Shown here piece by piece: positions 33,392 through 41,295 of a stretch of 64,000 nucleotides of DNA (positions are counted from its first letter, which is position 1; the number at the start of each line of letters is the position of its first letter). The DNA is from Hymenobacter algoricola (lineage in GTDB: Bacteria; Bacteroidota; Bacteroidia; Cytophagales; Hymenobacteraceae). The stretch is from positions 1 through 64,000 of the forward strand of contig NZ_BAABDH010000106.1 of NCBI RefSeq assembly GCF_039539525.1, given 5' to 3'. The notes beneath the pieces are model-generated. The model was given only the letters and a program-made list of their open reading frames with translations. It was not told where the DNA came from and ran no database searches. A program made the translations under genes and the position numbers.

Positions 33392-34838
33392 GCTTGTTGT
33401 AGTTTACCGGAGCCGAAGCAGGTACTCCGTGGGTGGTGGACGTCTCGTGGTGGGCATGCGAATCAACGCCGGTATAGGTCGGGCCATTGTCCACGGTGTA
33501 CTTCAGGATGGTTTTCACCTCGGCCATGTTAATCACGGGGAAGAACTTGGCGAAGAGCAGGAACAGCGTGAAGAACAGCCCCAGCGTACCCACGTAGATG
33601 CCGACGTCGATGCGCGTTGGCGAGAACATCACCCACGAGGAGGGCAGGTAGTCGCGGTGCAGCGAGGTGACGATAATCACGAAGCGCTCGAACCACATCC
33701 CGATGTTCACGATGATCGACAGCACGAAGGTCAGCGGGATGCTGTAGCGCACCTTGCGGATCCAGACCAGCTGCGGCGTAATCACGTTGCAGGTCATCAT
33801 GGCCGCGTAAGCCCACCAGTACGGGCCGGTAGCGCGGTTGATGAAGGCATACTGCTCAAACTCCACCTGTGAGTACCAGGCAATGAAGAACTCAGTGATG
33901 TAAGCTACCCCCACAATCGAACCCGTAATCATCATGATTTTATTCATGAGGGCGATGTGCTCGATGGTGATGTAGTCTTCCAGCTTGAATACGACCCGGG
34001 TGATAAGCATCAGGGTGAGTACCATGGCGAAGCCGGAGAAGATAGCGCCGGCTACGAAGTAGGGCGGGAAGATGGTGGTATGCCAGCCCGGTACGACCGA
34101 GGTAGCAAAGTCCATCGATACAATGGTGTGTACCGACAGTACCAGCGGCGTCGAAACGCCGGCCAGAATCAGCGACACCGTTTCGTAGCGGCTCCAGTGC
34201 TTGGCCGAGCCGGTCCAGCCCATGCTCAGCAGCGAGTAGGCTACCTTAGCAATCGGGCCCTTAGCACGGTCACGGATGGTAGCGAAGTCGGGTACCAGGC
34301 CCGTGTACCAGAACACCAGCGACACGGTGAAGTAGGTCGAGATGGCAAATACGTCCCAGAGCAGGGGCGAATTGAAGTTGGCCCACAGCGAGCCAAAGGT
34401 GTTTTGCAGCGGGAAAACCCAGTAGGCCAGCCACGGACGGCCCATGTGCAGAACCGGGAACATGGCGGCGCAGATTACGGCGAAGATCGTCATAGCCTCG
34501 GCGGCCCGGTTGATGGAGGAGCGCCACTTCTGCCGGAACAGCAGCAGCACGGCCGAAATCAGCGTGCCAGCGTGACCGATACCTACCCACCATACGAAGT
34601 TGGTGATGTCCCAGGCCCAGCCAACGGTTTTGTTTAGACCCCACTCCCCGATGCCGAACCACAGCGTGCGGTACACGGAGTACAGGAAAATGCCCAGGAA
34701 AAAGAGGGCAACGCTCAGGGCCGCCATCCACCGAACATTCGGTTTGGCTTCTACCTGGCGGCACACGTCTTCGGTGACGTCGTGGTACGTCTTCCCCCCG
34801 GTAACGAGCGGCTCGCGTACGGCTGATACGTGCTGCAT
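33384..34838 (-). CDS. actC: NrfD/PsrC-like quinone-binding subunit ActC
   Basis: 484 residues with ten helices of the NrfD/polysulfide-reductase membrane fold. Landmarks are FVWWVGIGHAGTLISAVLLLFRQKWRSSINRAAEAMTIFA, HMGRPWLAYW, SMDFATSVVPGWHTTIFPPYFVAGAIFSG and WFERFVIIVTSLHRDYLPSSW. ActC contains a quinol oxidation site and probably proton pathways. The C-terminal tail is His-rich. It lies 77 bases after actB. Confidence 0.94.
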   Translation of the reverse strand: MQHVSAVREPLVTGGKTYHDVTEDVCRQVEAKPNVRWMAALSVALFFLGIFLYSVYRTLWFGIGEWGLNKTVGWAWDITNFVWWVGIGHAGTLISAVLLLFRQKWRSSINRAAEAMTIFAVICAAMFPVLHMGRPWLAYWVFPLQNTFGSLWANFNSPLLWDVFAISTYFTVSLVFWYTGLVPDFATIRDRAKGPIAKVAYSLLSMGWTGSAKHWSRYETVSLILAGVSTPLVLSVHTIVSMDFATSVVPGWHTTIFPPYFVAGAIFSGFAMVLTLMLITRVVFKLEDYITIEHIALMNKIMMITGSIVGVAYITEFFIAWYSQVEFEQYAFINRATGPYWWAYAAMMTCNVITPQLVWIRKVRYSIPLTFVLSIIVNIGMWFERFVIIVTSLHRDYLPSSWVMFSPTRIDVGIYVGTLGLFFTLFLLFAKFFPVINMAEVKTILKYTVDNGPTYTGVDSHAHHETSTTHGVPASAPVNYNKHD

Positions 34839-34915
34839 ATATTTTGGACTTAAAAGGAGTGGGTAGGAAGGATGCGTTGTTTGGGGCAGCGCGGCCCTTC
34901 CCTATGGCTCAGTTA

Positions 34916-37900
34916 CTAGGCGTTACGAACTTCTCCGGTGTTCCGGATTTTGGTCAGGTACGTGATGTTGGGCTGCACGTTGATGGTATCCAGCACGTGG
35001 AAGGCCCGCTCGCCGTCTTCGCGGCGCAACAGCTTAGAGATGCGCGTTTCGGGGTCGCGCATGTCGCCGAACACAATGGCTTCCGTAGGGCAAGACTGCG
35101 CGCAGGCCGTTACTACTTCGCCATCCTGCGGACGACGCTTCTGCTTTTTGGCTTCCAGCTTACCGAGCTGAATGCGCTGCACGCAGAAGCTGCACTTCTC
35201 CATCACGCCGCGGGCCCGTACGGTTACGTCCGGGTTCAGCACCATGCGGCCGAGGTCGGTGAACATGTGGCCGTTCACGTTCTCGAACTTCTCGTTGGAA
35301 GTGTACGAGAACCAGTTGAAGCGACGCACTTTATACGGGCAGTTGTTGGCGCAGTAGCGGGTACCCACGCAGCGGTTGTAGGTCATCTGGTTGAGACCTT
35401 CCGAGCTATGGGTGGTAGCCAGTACCGGGCACACCGTTTCGCAGGGAGCGTGGTTGCAATGCTGGCACAGCATCGGCTGGAAAATCACGGACGGGTTGTC
35501 CGACGGATCTTCCATGGCCTCGTAGGTGTCCAGCTTGCCCTTGGCTTCAAAGTCCTCCTTGCTGGCGTCCGAGCTGTAGTAGCGGTCAATCCGCATCCAG
35601 TGCATCTCGCGGCGGTTGATAACCTCCTGCTTGCCTACGACGGCAATGTTGTTCTCGACCTGGCACCCGATCACGCACGAGCCGCAGCCGATGCACGAGT
35701 TGAGGTCGATGGCCATGCCCCAGTGGTGGTTCTTGTACTCGTAGTCATCCCAGAGTGAAACCTTGCTTGGCGACACGAGCCCGTCGGGCGTCTCCAGCTT
35801 TTCGTACTCGGTTACTTCCTTCGGGTTCTCAACGTACTTGGCCAGCGTCGACTCCTGCACTACCTGCACCGTGCGGTCCATGATGGTGTGGTGAGTCTGG
35901 GTCTGGGCAATCGGCGACTGCACGCCGGTCTTTTCCAGCGTCACCGTGTTGGCGTACATGATGCCGTTCGTTGGCGACATCATGGCCATCGGGTACACGT
36001 TGGCTCCCACGTTGTCGCCGACCTTACCGGCCATCTTACGGCCGTAGCCGATGGCGATGCTCACGGTGCCTTTGGCTTGGCCGGGCTGAATCAGCACGGG
36101 CAGCTCAATGGACTTCCCGTTGGCGGTGATTTTCACCACGTCGCCCTGCTCCCACTTGTTGGCCACTGCCATGTCGCGGGGAACGGCAACGTAGTTGCCC
36201 CAGGTAGCTTTCGAAATCGGGTCGGGCAGCTCCTGCAGCCAGGGGTTGTTGGCCTCGCAGCTGCCGGGGCCGATGCCTACTTTCTCGTACAGCGCCAGCT
36301 CCACGCCCGAAACCTTGGGTGCTGCTGACAGCGTAGCTACGGCCTGCTGGGCGCTCATAGCCGGAGCCATCGGTGCAGCGGCTGGCGAAAGAGTACCGAC
36401 TGCCACCCCATCGTGCACGGCGGCATCCCAGGCTTTGGCGTCGCCGCCGATGAGGCCGCGCCAGGAAGCGCGGAGGTAGTTGTAGTACGTCTGCGGGCTG
36501 CCGGCCCAGGTGAGCAGGCTGTCCTGGGCCTGACGCGTGGCAAACAGCGGCGAAATAACCGGCTGAGCCAGGCTCAGGAAGCCCCGCTTGGGCTCGTAGT
36601 CATTCCACGATTCCAGGTAGTTATGGTCGGGGCAGGCGTATTGGCACAAGGAGCCGGTTTCATCCAGCCGGTCGTTGAACGAAACCGTCAGACCAACTTT
36701 TTTGTCCTTCAGGGCTTTCGTCAGCTCCGCGCCTCTCGGGTGGTCGTAGGCAGGGTTGGCATTGTAGAAAATCACGGCCCCTACGCGGCCCCCGATGATG
36801 TCGTTTACCAGCTGCCCCATGCGGGCGTCGTCGCCCTGACGGACCATGGAAGGGCTGGCCAGATCAACACCGGCGCTACCCAGCGCCTGGTTGATAGCCG
36901 TCACCAGGGTCTGCACGGCCACATCGTTGGAGCCCGAAACCACGAGGCCAGCGCTGCCGGCTGCTTTCAGCTCCTTGGCGGCCATTTTCAGGCGGGCGTT
37001 GCTGGTGCTGCCGCCGCCGGTCAGCTCTTTGTAGAGCTCCAGGGCGATGGTGCCCATTTCCGAAGGCTTGGCCGTCACGCGCACGTCGGCGTTGGAGCCG
37101 GTCAGCGTCAGAGCCGTTTCGAACTGGAAGTGACGCGACATGGTCTTCTTCGTGTTCGAAACCTTCCGGTTGGTAACGTACTGCTTGGCAAACTCCACCG
37201 GCGACAACCAAGTACCGAGGAAGTCGGCGTCCAGGCTCACGATGACGTTGGCCTTGCTGAAATCGTAGGAAGGCAGGACGCCGCCGTTGGCCTGCAACAG
37301 CGCGGAGCTGGAGTTGGCGTCGTACTGTACGTGCTGGGTGTTGGGGTAGCGCGCGGCAAACTCAGCAATGACCTTCTTGGTGGTCGGGCTGATGATGGTG
37401 TTCGACACAATAGCAATCCGGCCAGCGGTGCCCGCCAGCTTGGTGCGGATTTCCTGGTCCACTTTGTCCGTCGCGGCCTTCTGCCCGTTGATGGCGAAGT
37501 GCTGCAGCCGGCCGCTGTCGTAGAGGTTGAGCACCGAAGCCTGCGCGCGGGCCGACAGGCCCCCACGGGTAATGGGCGACTCGGGGTTGCCTTCGAGCTT
37601 GATGGGCCGCCCCTCGCGGGTTTTGACCAGTACGCTGTTGTAGTCCGTCCCGTTGAAGTAGGTGGACGCGTAGAAGTTGGCAATGCCCGGATCAACCTCC
37701 TCAGGCTTGTTGAGGTAAGGAATGGCCTTACGGACCGGGGCTTCGCAGCTGGCCAGGGTAGCGGCGGCAATGCCGAAGCCCATGAGTTTGAGGAAGTCGC
37801 GGCGGGGGGCGGCCGTGGCGTCCGAAGAGCTATAGGCTTCCTTCATCGGCAGGAACTCGCCAAACTCGCTGAACGCGGTTTTTACGAACTCCGGTGAGCT

Positions 37901-37945
37901 TTCCAGTTCCTCAATTCCCTTCCAGTACTTAGGCGACTCTTGCAT
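34916..37945 (-). CDS. actB: Molybdopterin-oxidoreductase-like iron-sulfur subunit ActB
   Basis: 1009 residues. A Tat-type RRDFLKLMGFG signal lies internally at about residues 48-58 and is followed by a lipobox-like LASC. Residues 70-730 resemble molybdopterin oxidoreductases, but in characterised ActB the cofactor is absent. The C-terminal third is an iron-sulfur unit: CIGCGSCVIGC, CQHCNHAPCETVC, the CVGTRYCANNCPYK segment and CSFCVQR...CAQSCP. The unusual internal position of the Tat motif is the family rule (Tat-variant). The subunit wires the quinol site in ActC to the ActA hemes. Confidence 0.95.
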   Translation of the reverse strand: MQESPKYWKGIEELESSPEFVKTAFSEFGEFLPMKEAYSSSDATAAPRRDFLKLMGFGIAAATLASCEAPVRKAIPYLNKPEEVDPGIANFYASTYFNGTDYNSVLVKTREGRPIKLEGNPESPITRGGLSARAQASVLNLYDSGRLQHFAINGQKAATDKVDQEIRTKLAGTAGRIAIVSNTIISPTTKKVIAEFAARYPNTQHVQYDANSSSALLQANGGVLPSYDFSKANVIVSLDADFLGTWLSPVEFAKQYVTNRKVSNTKKTMSRHFQFETALTLTGSNADVRVTAKPSEMGTIALELYKELTGGGSTSNARLKMAAKELKAAGSAGLVVSGSNDVAVQTLVTAINQALGSAGVDLASPSMVRQGDDARMGQLVNDIIGGRVGAVIFYNANPAYDHPRGAELTKALKDKKVGLTVSFNDRLDETGSLCQYACPDHNYLESWNDYEPKRGFLSLAQPVISPLFATRQAQDSLLTWAGSPQTYYNYLRASWRGLIGGDAKAWDAAVHDGVAVGTLSPAAAPMAPAMSAQQAVATLSAAPKVSGVELALYEKVGIGPGSCEANNPWLQELPDPISKATWGNYVAVPRDMAVANKWEQGDVVKITANGKSIELPVLIQPGQAKGTVSIAIGYGRKMAGKVGDNVGANVYPMAMMSPTNGIMYANTVTLEKTGVQSPIAQTQTHHTIMDRTVQVVQESTLAKYVENPKEVTEYEKLETPDGLVSPSKVSLWDDYEYKNHHWGMAIDLNSCIGCGSCVIGCQVENNIAVVGKQEVINRREMHWMRIDRYYSSDASKEDFEAKGKLDTYEAMEDPSDNPSVIFQPMLCQHCNHAPCETVCPVLATTHSSEGLNQMTYNRCVGTRYCANNCPYKVRRFNWFSYTSNEKFENVNGHMFTDLGRMVLNPDVTVRARGVMEKCSFCVQRIQLGKLEAKKQKRRPQDGEVVTACAQSCPTEAIVFGDMRDPETRISKLLRREDGERAFHVLDTINVQPNITYLTKIRNTGEVRNA

Positions 37946-37950
37946 TTGTT

Positions 37951-38107
37951 TGGGGTCTTGGGGTCTTAGGGACTCGGGGGCTTGGCTTTTGGCCAGCCTT
38001 GGTCCTTAAGGTCAATGCTTGTCTTGTTTTTATTAAGCGATGTTGCAGGCGGAGACTTTGGTTCTGCTCGGGAGTCTTAACCAAGACCCCAAGCCCCCAA
38101 GACCCCA
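37951..38107. repeat. Inverted GGGGTCTT/AAGACCCC word repeat between actA and actB
   Basis: The left arm 37951-37985 (GGGGTCTTGGGGTCTT, then GGGACTC, GGGGGCTTGG) faces the right arm 38081-38107 (CCAAGACCCC, AAGCCCCC, AAGACCCC) over a 95-nt spacer. GGGGTCTTGGGG at 37953-37964 is exactly complementary to 38095-38106. It fills the otherwise empty 170 bases between actA and actB in the same operon. Confidence 0.75.
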
Positions 38108-38115
38108 TCAACCAA

Positions 38116-39450
38116 CTAGTAGTGGCACTTCGAGCACTCGGTACCGCCGTTCGACGATACGGTGAACGGAGCAGCGCCATTGGCCGTGCCGTGCAGCTTC
38201 ACGAGATTGTTGTAGTAGCCGTTGCCCTTGGTGTTGAGGGGCGTTTCGCGGTGGCAGTTGATGCACCAGCCCATGGTCAGGGCCGAATACTGGTACACTA
38301 CTTCCATGTTTTCGATCGGGCCGTGGCAGGTCTGACACTCAATACCGCCCACCTGGGTGTGCTGGGAGTGGTTGAAGTACGCCAGGTCAGGCAGGTTGTG
38401 AATCCGTACCCACTGAATCGGCTGCTTCCGCTCGATGGCGCGGTAGATCTTCTTGATTTCCGGCGACTCGGTCTTGATCTGCGAGTGGCAGTTCATGCAG
38501 ATGTTGGCCGACGGAATGTTGGCGCTCTTGCTCTTGTAGACCGAGGTGTGGCAGTAGGCACAGTTGATCTGGTGCTCACCGGCGTGCAGCTTGTGCGAGA
38601 AGGCAATCGGCTGGGTAGGCTGGTAGCCCTGGGTCAGGCCGATGGCCATCACGCCCTGCACCGACTCGTACAGGACCACGAGCACGAACAGGCCGACAGC
38701 CAGCCCGCGCACGATGGGCGACCTGTAGATCTTGGCGAAGTCGAAGCGCTGCTCGATCTGCTCCACGTCGCGACCATCAAGGTCTTTGCGGCCGCGCAGC
38801 ACGTCCTTCATGATGTTGGCGATAATCACCAGTGTAACCACCATCACGATCAGCACGACCACCAGGATGATCAGCAGCAGGTCAATCGTGCTGCTCGAAG
38901 CGCCGGCGTCGGCCGTACCCGGGGTTTCAGCGCCGTCTTTCGGAGCAATACCGGTAGCACCGCCGGGAGGGCCGGCAATTTTACCTTCCTCCGCCGTAAC
39001 GTAGGAGATAATCGAGGTGATTTCCGCGTCCGAGAGCTGGAAGCTCGGCATCTGCTGCTTCCCATACTGGTTGTAGAGCTTCACGGCGTATTCGTCGCCG
39101 CTGGCTACTACTTTGCTGGAGTTCTTGATCCAGGGAATCAGCCAGGAGATGGGGCGGCGCTTGGCGATACCGGCCAGGGCCGGACCAACCACTACGTCGT
39201 TGATGGCGTGGCACTGGGCGCAGTTGCCTTTGAACAAGGCGTCGCCGGCCGCAATGGCGGCCGCGTCACCAGTGGTTGCCCCAGCCGCAGCAGCGGGGGC
39301 AGCGGCGGCCGTAGCGCCGGGAACGACACCTTCTTTACTCACTGCCGGAGCCGCGCCAACCGTTTGGGCCGAAGAACGACCGACGGCAGCAAACGTCAGA
39401 ACCAGAGCGAGAAAGAGGTGGGAAAGAGGACGAAGTCGGATGCTATTCAT
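38116..39450 (-). CDS. actA: Multiheme cytochrome c subunit ActA with extra N-terminal monoheme domain
   Basis: 444 residues with six CxxCH sites. A signal peptide (1-29) is followed by an Ala-rich linker and a class I cytochrome c-like domain with C77-AQC-H81 and a GKQQMPSF distal-Met loop. Two membrane helices follow (about 210-235 and 265-290). The C-terminal part carries five more sites (CAYCH, CMNCH, CQTCH, CINCH, CSKCH), the pentaheme unit typical of ActA. The sixth site at the N-terminus looks like a fused electron-carrier domain. First gene of the act operon, directly after a consensus promoter. Confidence 0.93.
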   Translation of the reverse strand: MNSIRLRPLSHLFLALVLTFAAVGRSSAQTVGAAPAVSKEGVVPGATAAAAPAAAAGATTGDAAAIAAGDALFKGNCAQCHAINDVVVGPALAGIAKRRPISWLIPWIKNSSKVVASGDEYAVKLYNQYGKQQMPSFQLSDAEITSIISYVTAEEGKIAGPPGGATGIAPKDGAETPGTADAGASSSTIDLLLIILVVVLIVMVVTLVIIANIMKDVLRGRKDLDGRDVEQIEQRFDFAKIYRSPIVRGLAVGLFVLVVLYESVQGVMAIGLTQGYQPTQPIAFSHKLHAGEHQINCAYCHTSVYKSKSANIPSANICMNCHSQIKTESPEIKKIYRAIERKQPIQWVRIHNLPDLAYFNHSQHTQVGGIECQTCHGPIENMEVVYQYSALTMGWCINCHRETPLNTKGNGYYNNLVKLHGTANGAAPFTVSSNGGTECSKCHY

Positions 39451-39498
39451 AGCACTATTTGACTGGGAAAAAGAAACGCGGGGGGTACTTCAAGGCCA

Positions 39499-39529
39499 CA
39501 AATGTAGGTCGCGAATCGCAGAGAACAAA
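39499..39529 (-). promoter_or_regulatory. Consensus Bacteroidota promoter of the act operon
   Basis: On the minus strand TTTG (39529-39526), a 19-base spacer, then TACATTTG (39506-39499): an exact match to TTTG-N19-TAnnTTTG. It lies 49 bases upstream of the actA start codon. Confidence 0.85.
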
Positions 39530-39796
39530 CCCGCCCGGCCTAATTTTCGGCTTTTGGAGCTTGCGTAGAATGATTCTAAAAACGACTTTGTCCTTGCTGA
39601 TCCAAGGCAATCCGCCCGCCAATTGTAAGGGTAGCCCGCCACGCTCGTACCTAGTACTTATTTAGGAGTACGGCGGGCCAGGCACTTATTTACCGGTTAA
39701 GGGCCCGAATTGTTTGCAGCTTCTTACTCAGTTCTTTAGAAGGAGAGATATTTGGGTTATTTTAGAAGAGCGGATAGCAACAGGCAAAAAAAAATG

Positions 39797-39804
39797 TACC
39801 TTTG
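39797..39804 (+). promoter_or_regulatory. -7 element of the rpsF-rpsR-rplI operon
   Basis: TACCTTTG matches TAnnTTTG exactly, in AT-rich sequence 43 bases upstream of rpsF. No clear TTTG is seen at -33; an A-tract fills the spacer. Confidence 0.7.
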
Positions 39805-39847
39805 CCCCCTCAATAAGTTTTTCACCCTAATTTTTTCATCCCGTCTA

Positions 39848-40228
39848 ATGGAAGTAAGAAATTACGAGACGGTCTTCATCCTCACTCCCGTTCTGAACGA
39901 GAGCCAGGTGCAAGAGACGATCGAGAAGTTCTCGCAGGTGCTTAAGGAAAATAGCGCCGACATTATCCACACTGAAAACTGGGGCCTCAAGAAATTGGCC
40001 TACCCAATTCAGAAGAAGTCAACCGGGTATTACCACCTCGTTGAGTTCACTGGCTCGGGCAACATCGTTGACGTGCTCGAGCTGGCCTTCCGCCGCGACG
40101 AGCGCATCATCCGCTTCCTGACTACGGTGCTCGACAAGCACGCCGTGGCCTATGGGGAGCGTCGTCGTAAGGGCGAGATGAACCAGCAGAAAGCTAAAAA
40201 AGAATCGGAAGCCGCCGTAGCACAATAA
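39848..40228 (+). CDS. rpsF: 30S ribosomal protein S6
   Basis: 126 residues from ATG 39848 (MEVRNYETVFILTPVL); the frame opens earlier inside the promoter, so the longer form is rejected. S6 landmarks are the ferredoxin-like beta-alpha-beta start, WGLKKLAYPIQKKSTGYYHLVEF, and DERIIRFLTTVLDKHA, with a Lys/Glu-rich tail. It binds S18 and 16S rRNA in the small-subunit platform. First gene of the operon, four bases before rpsR. Confidence 0.97.
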   Translation: MEVRNYETVFILTPVLNESQVQETIEKFSQVLKENSADIIHTENWGLKKLAYPIQKKSTGYYHLVEFTGSGNIVDVLELAFRRDERIIRFLTTVLDKHAVAYGERRRKGEMNQQKAKKESEAAVAQ

Positions 40229-40232
40229 GGAT

Positions 40233-40484
40233 ATGAGCCTCGCCAACGAAAGAATCCACAAGCAGGACACGCGCGTGAAGTATTGCCGCTTCAAGAAAGC
40301 CGGCATTAAGTACGTGGACTACAAAGACCCGAACTTCCTGCTGAAGTTCGTGAACGAGCAGGGCCGCATTCTGCCCCGCCGCATCACGGGCACCAGCCTG
40401 AAATTCCAGCGCAAAGTAGCCCAGGCCGTGGCCAAAGCCCGTCACCTGGCACTGATGCCGTACGTAACCGATTCGCTGAAGTAA
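40233..40484 (+). CDS. rpsR: 30S ribosomal protein S18
   Basis: 83 residues. Core words are KYCRFKKAGIKYVDYKDPNFLLKFVNEQGRILPRRITGTS and QRKVAQAVAKARHLALMPY, which are near-invariant in S18. It forms a heterodimer with S6, encoded directly upstream. A slightly longer N-terminus than the minimal form is normal in this phylum. Confidence 0.97.
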   Translation: MSLANERIHKQDTRVKYCRFKKAGIKYVDYKDPNFLLKFVNEQGRILPRRITGTSLKFQRKVAQAVAKARHLALMPYVTDSLK

Positions 40485-40503
40485 CCCCTAACGACGACTG
40501 ACC

Positions 40504-40947
40504 ATGGAAGTAATCCTGAAAGACGACGTAAAGAACCTGGGCTACAAGAACGACATCGTTACTGTGAAGTCCGGCTACGGTCGTAACTACCTGCTCCCGC
40601 AGGGTCTGGCTATTCTGGCCGACAAATCCAACAAGAAGATCATCGCTGAGAACGTCCGTCAGGCCGCGCACAAAGCGGAGAAAATCAAAACCGAAGCCCA
40701 GGGCGTAGCCAATCAGATTGGTGACGTAGCTTTCGACATCAAGGCGAAAGTAGGTGAGACGGGTAAGATTTTTGGTCGTGTCACCACGCTGCAGCTGGCA
40801 GAAGCCCTCAAAGCCAAAGGCATTGATGTGGACCGCAAGCGCATTTCTTTCGACCAGGAGCCTACGGCCGCCGGTGAGTACACCGCTACCGTAAACCTGC
40901 ACAAAGAAGTGAAGCACCAGGTGCGCTTCAACGTAGTAGCTGAGTAA
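40504..40947 (+). CDS. rplI: 50S ribosomal protein L9
   Basis: 147 residues. The N-terminal RNA-binding domain has MEVILKDDVKNLGYKNDIVTVKSGYGRNYLLPQGLA, followed by the long connecting helix and a C-terminal domain ending HLHKEVKHQ-like (NLHKEVKHQVRFNVVAE). Last gene of the operon and followed by a terminator. Confidence 0.97.
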   Translation: MEVILKDDVKNLGYKNDIVTVKSGYGRNYLLPQGLAILADKSNKKIIAENVRQAAHKAEKIKTEAQGVANQIGDVAFDIKAKVGETGKIFGRVTTLQLAEALKAKGIDVDRKRISFDQEPTAAGEYTATVNLHKEVKHQVRFNVVAE

Positions 40948-40969
40948 GCGGCTGCGTCTTCAAGCTTAG

Positions 40970-41002
40970 AAAGCCCGACCACCCTGGTGGCCGGGCTTTT
41001 TT
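40970..41002 (+). terminator. Terminator of the ribosomal protein operon
   Basis: Stem AAAGCCCG-CCACC with GGTGG-CGGGCTTT around CT, followed by T6. Confidence 0.9.
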
Positions 41003-41131
41003 GTTGCGCCGGCCACAGCTACAGGGTTGCCGCGCGGATCAGAGCCCGACTCTGTATTTACAGGATAAAGCAGCCTGCCAGCACCTTAGCGGCCATTATG
41101 GCCCGGTGCGGCTTTTCTGTTCTTTTCCCGG

Positions 41132-41139
41132 TACCTTTG
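41132..41139 (+). promoter_or_regulatory. -7 element upstream of the GSCFA gene
   Basis: TACCTTTG matches TAnnTTTG exactly. It lies 156 bases before the GSCFA start, implying a long untranslated leader. A -33 match is not clear. Confidence 0.45.
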
Positions 41140-41295
41140 GTAAACCATTTCCGGAATAATCCTGTCGGGAGGACGCTGGTTGGTCCGCCTTTTATTTAGC
41201 TGCCGCGAACTACCGACGGCGCGGCTTTTGGCCATCCGCCGCGTGTTGAGTAGGTTGCCGGTTCGTTGGCCGGCTCACGGCCCTATTGCTTTCGA

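Larger units (their letters stand above)
39451..39847. other. Divergent regulatory region of act operon and rpsF operon
   Basis: 397 bases with no gene. It contains the minus-strand act promoter (39499-39529), the rpsF -7 element (39797-39804) and an imperfect hairpin with arms GCCCGCC (39634-39640) and GGCGGGC (39672-39678) that also pairs GTAC with GTAC inside. The rpsF-proximal 100 bases are AT-rich. Confidence 0.7.

Noticed and set aside
34916..37945. Molybdenum enzyme
   Set aside because: Context with actA-F identifies ActB, whose molybdopterin-like domain does not carry the cofactor in studied complexes.
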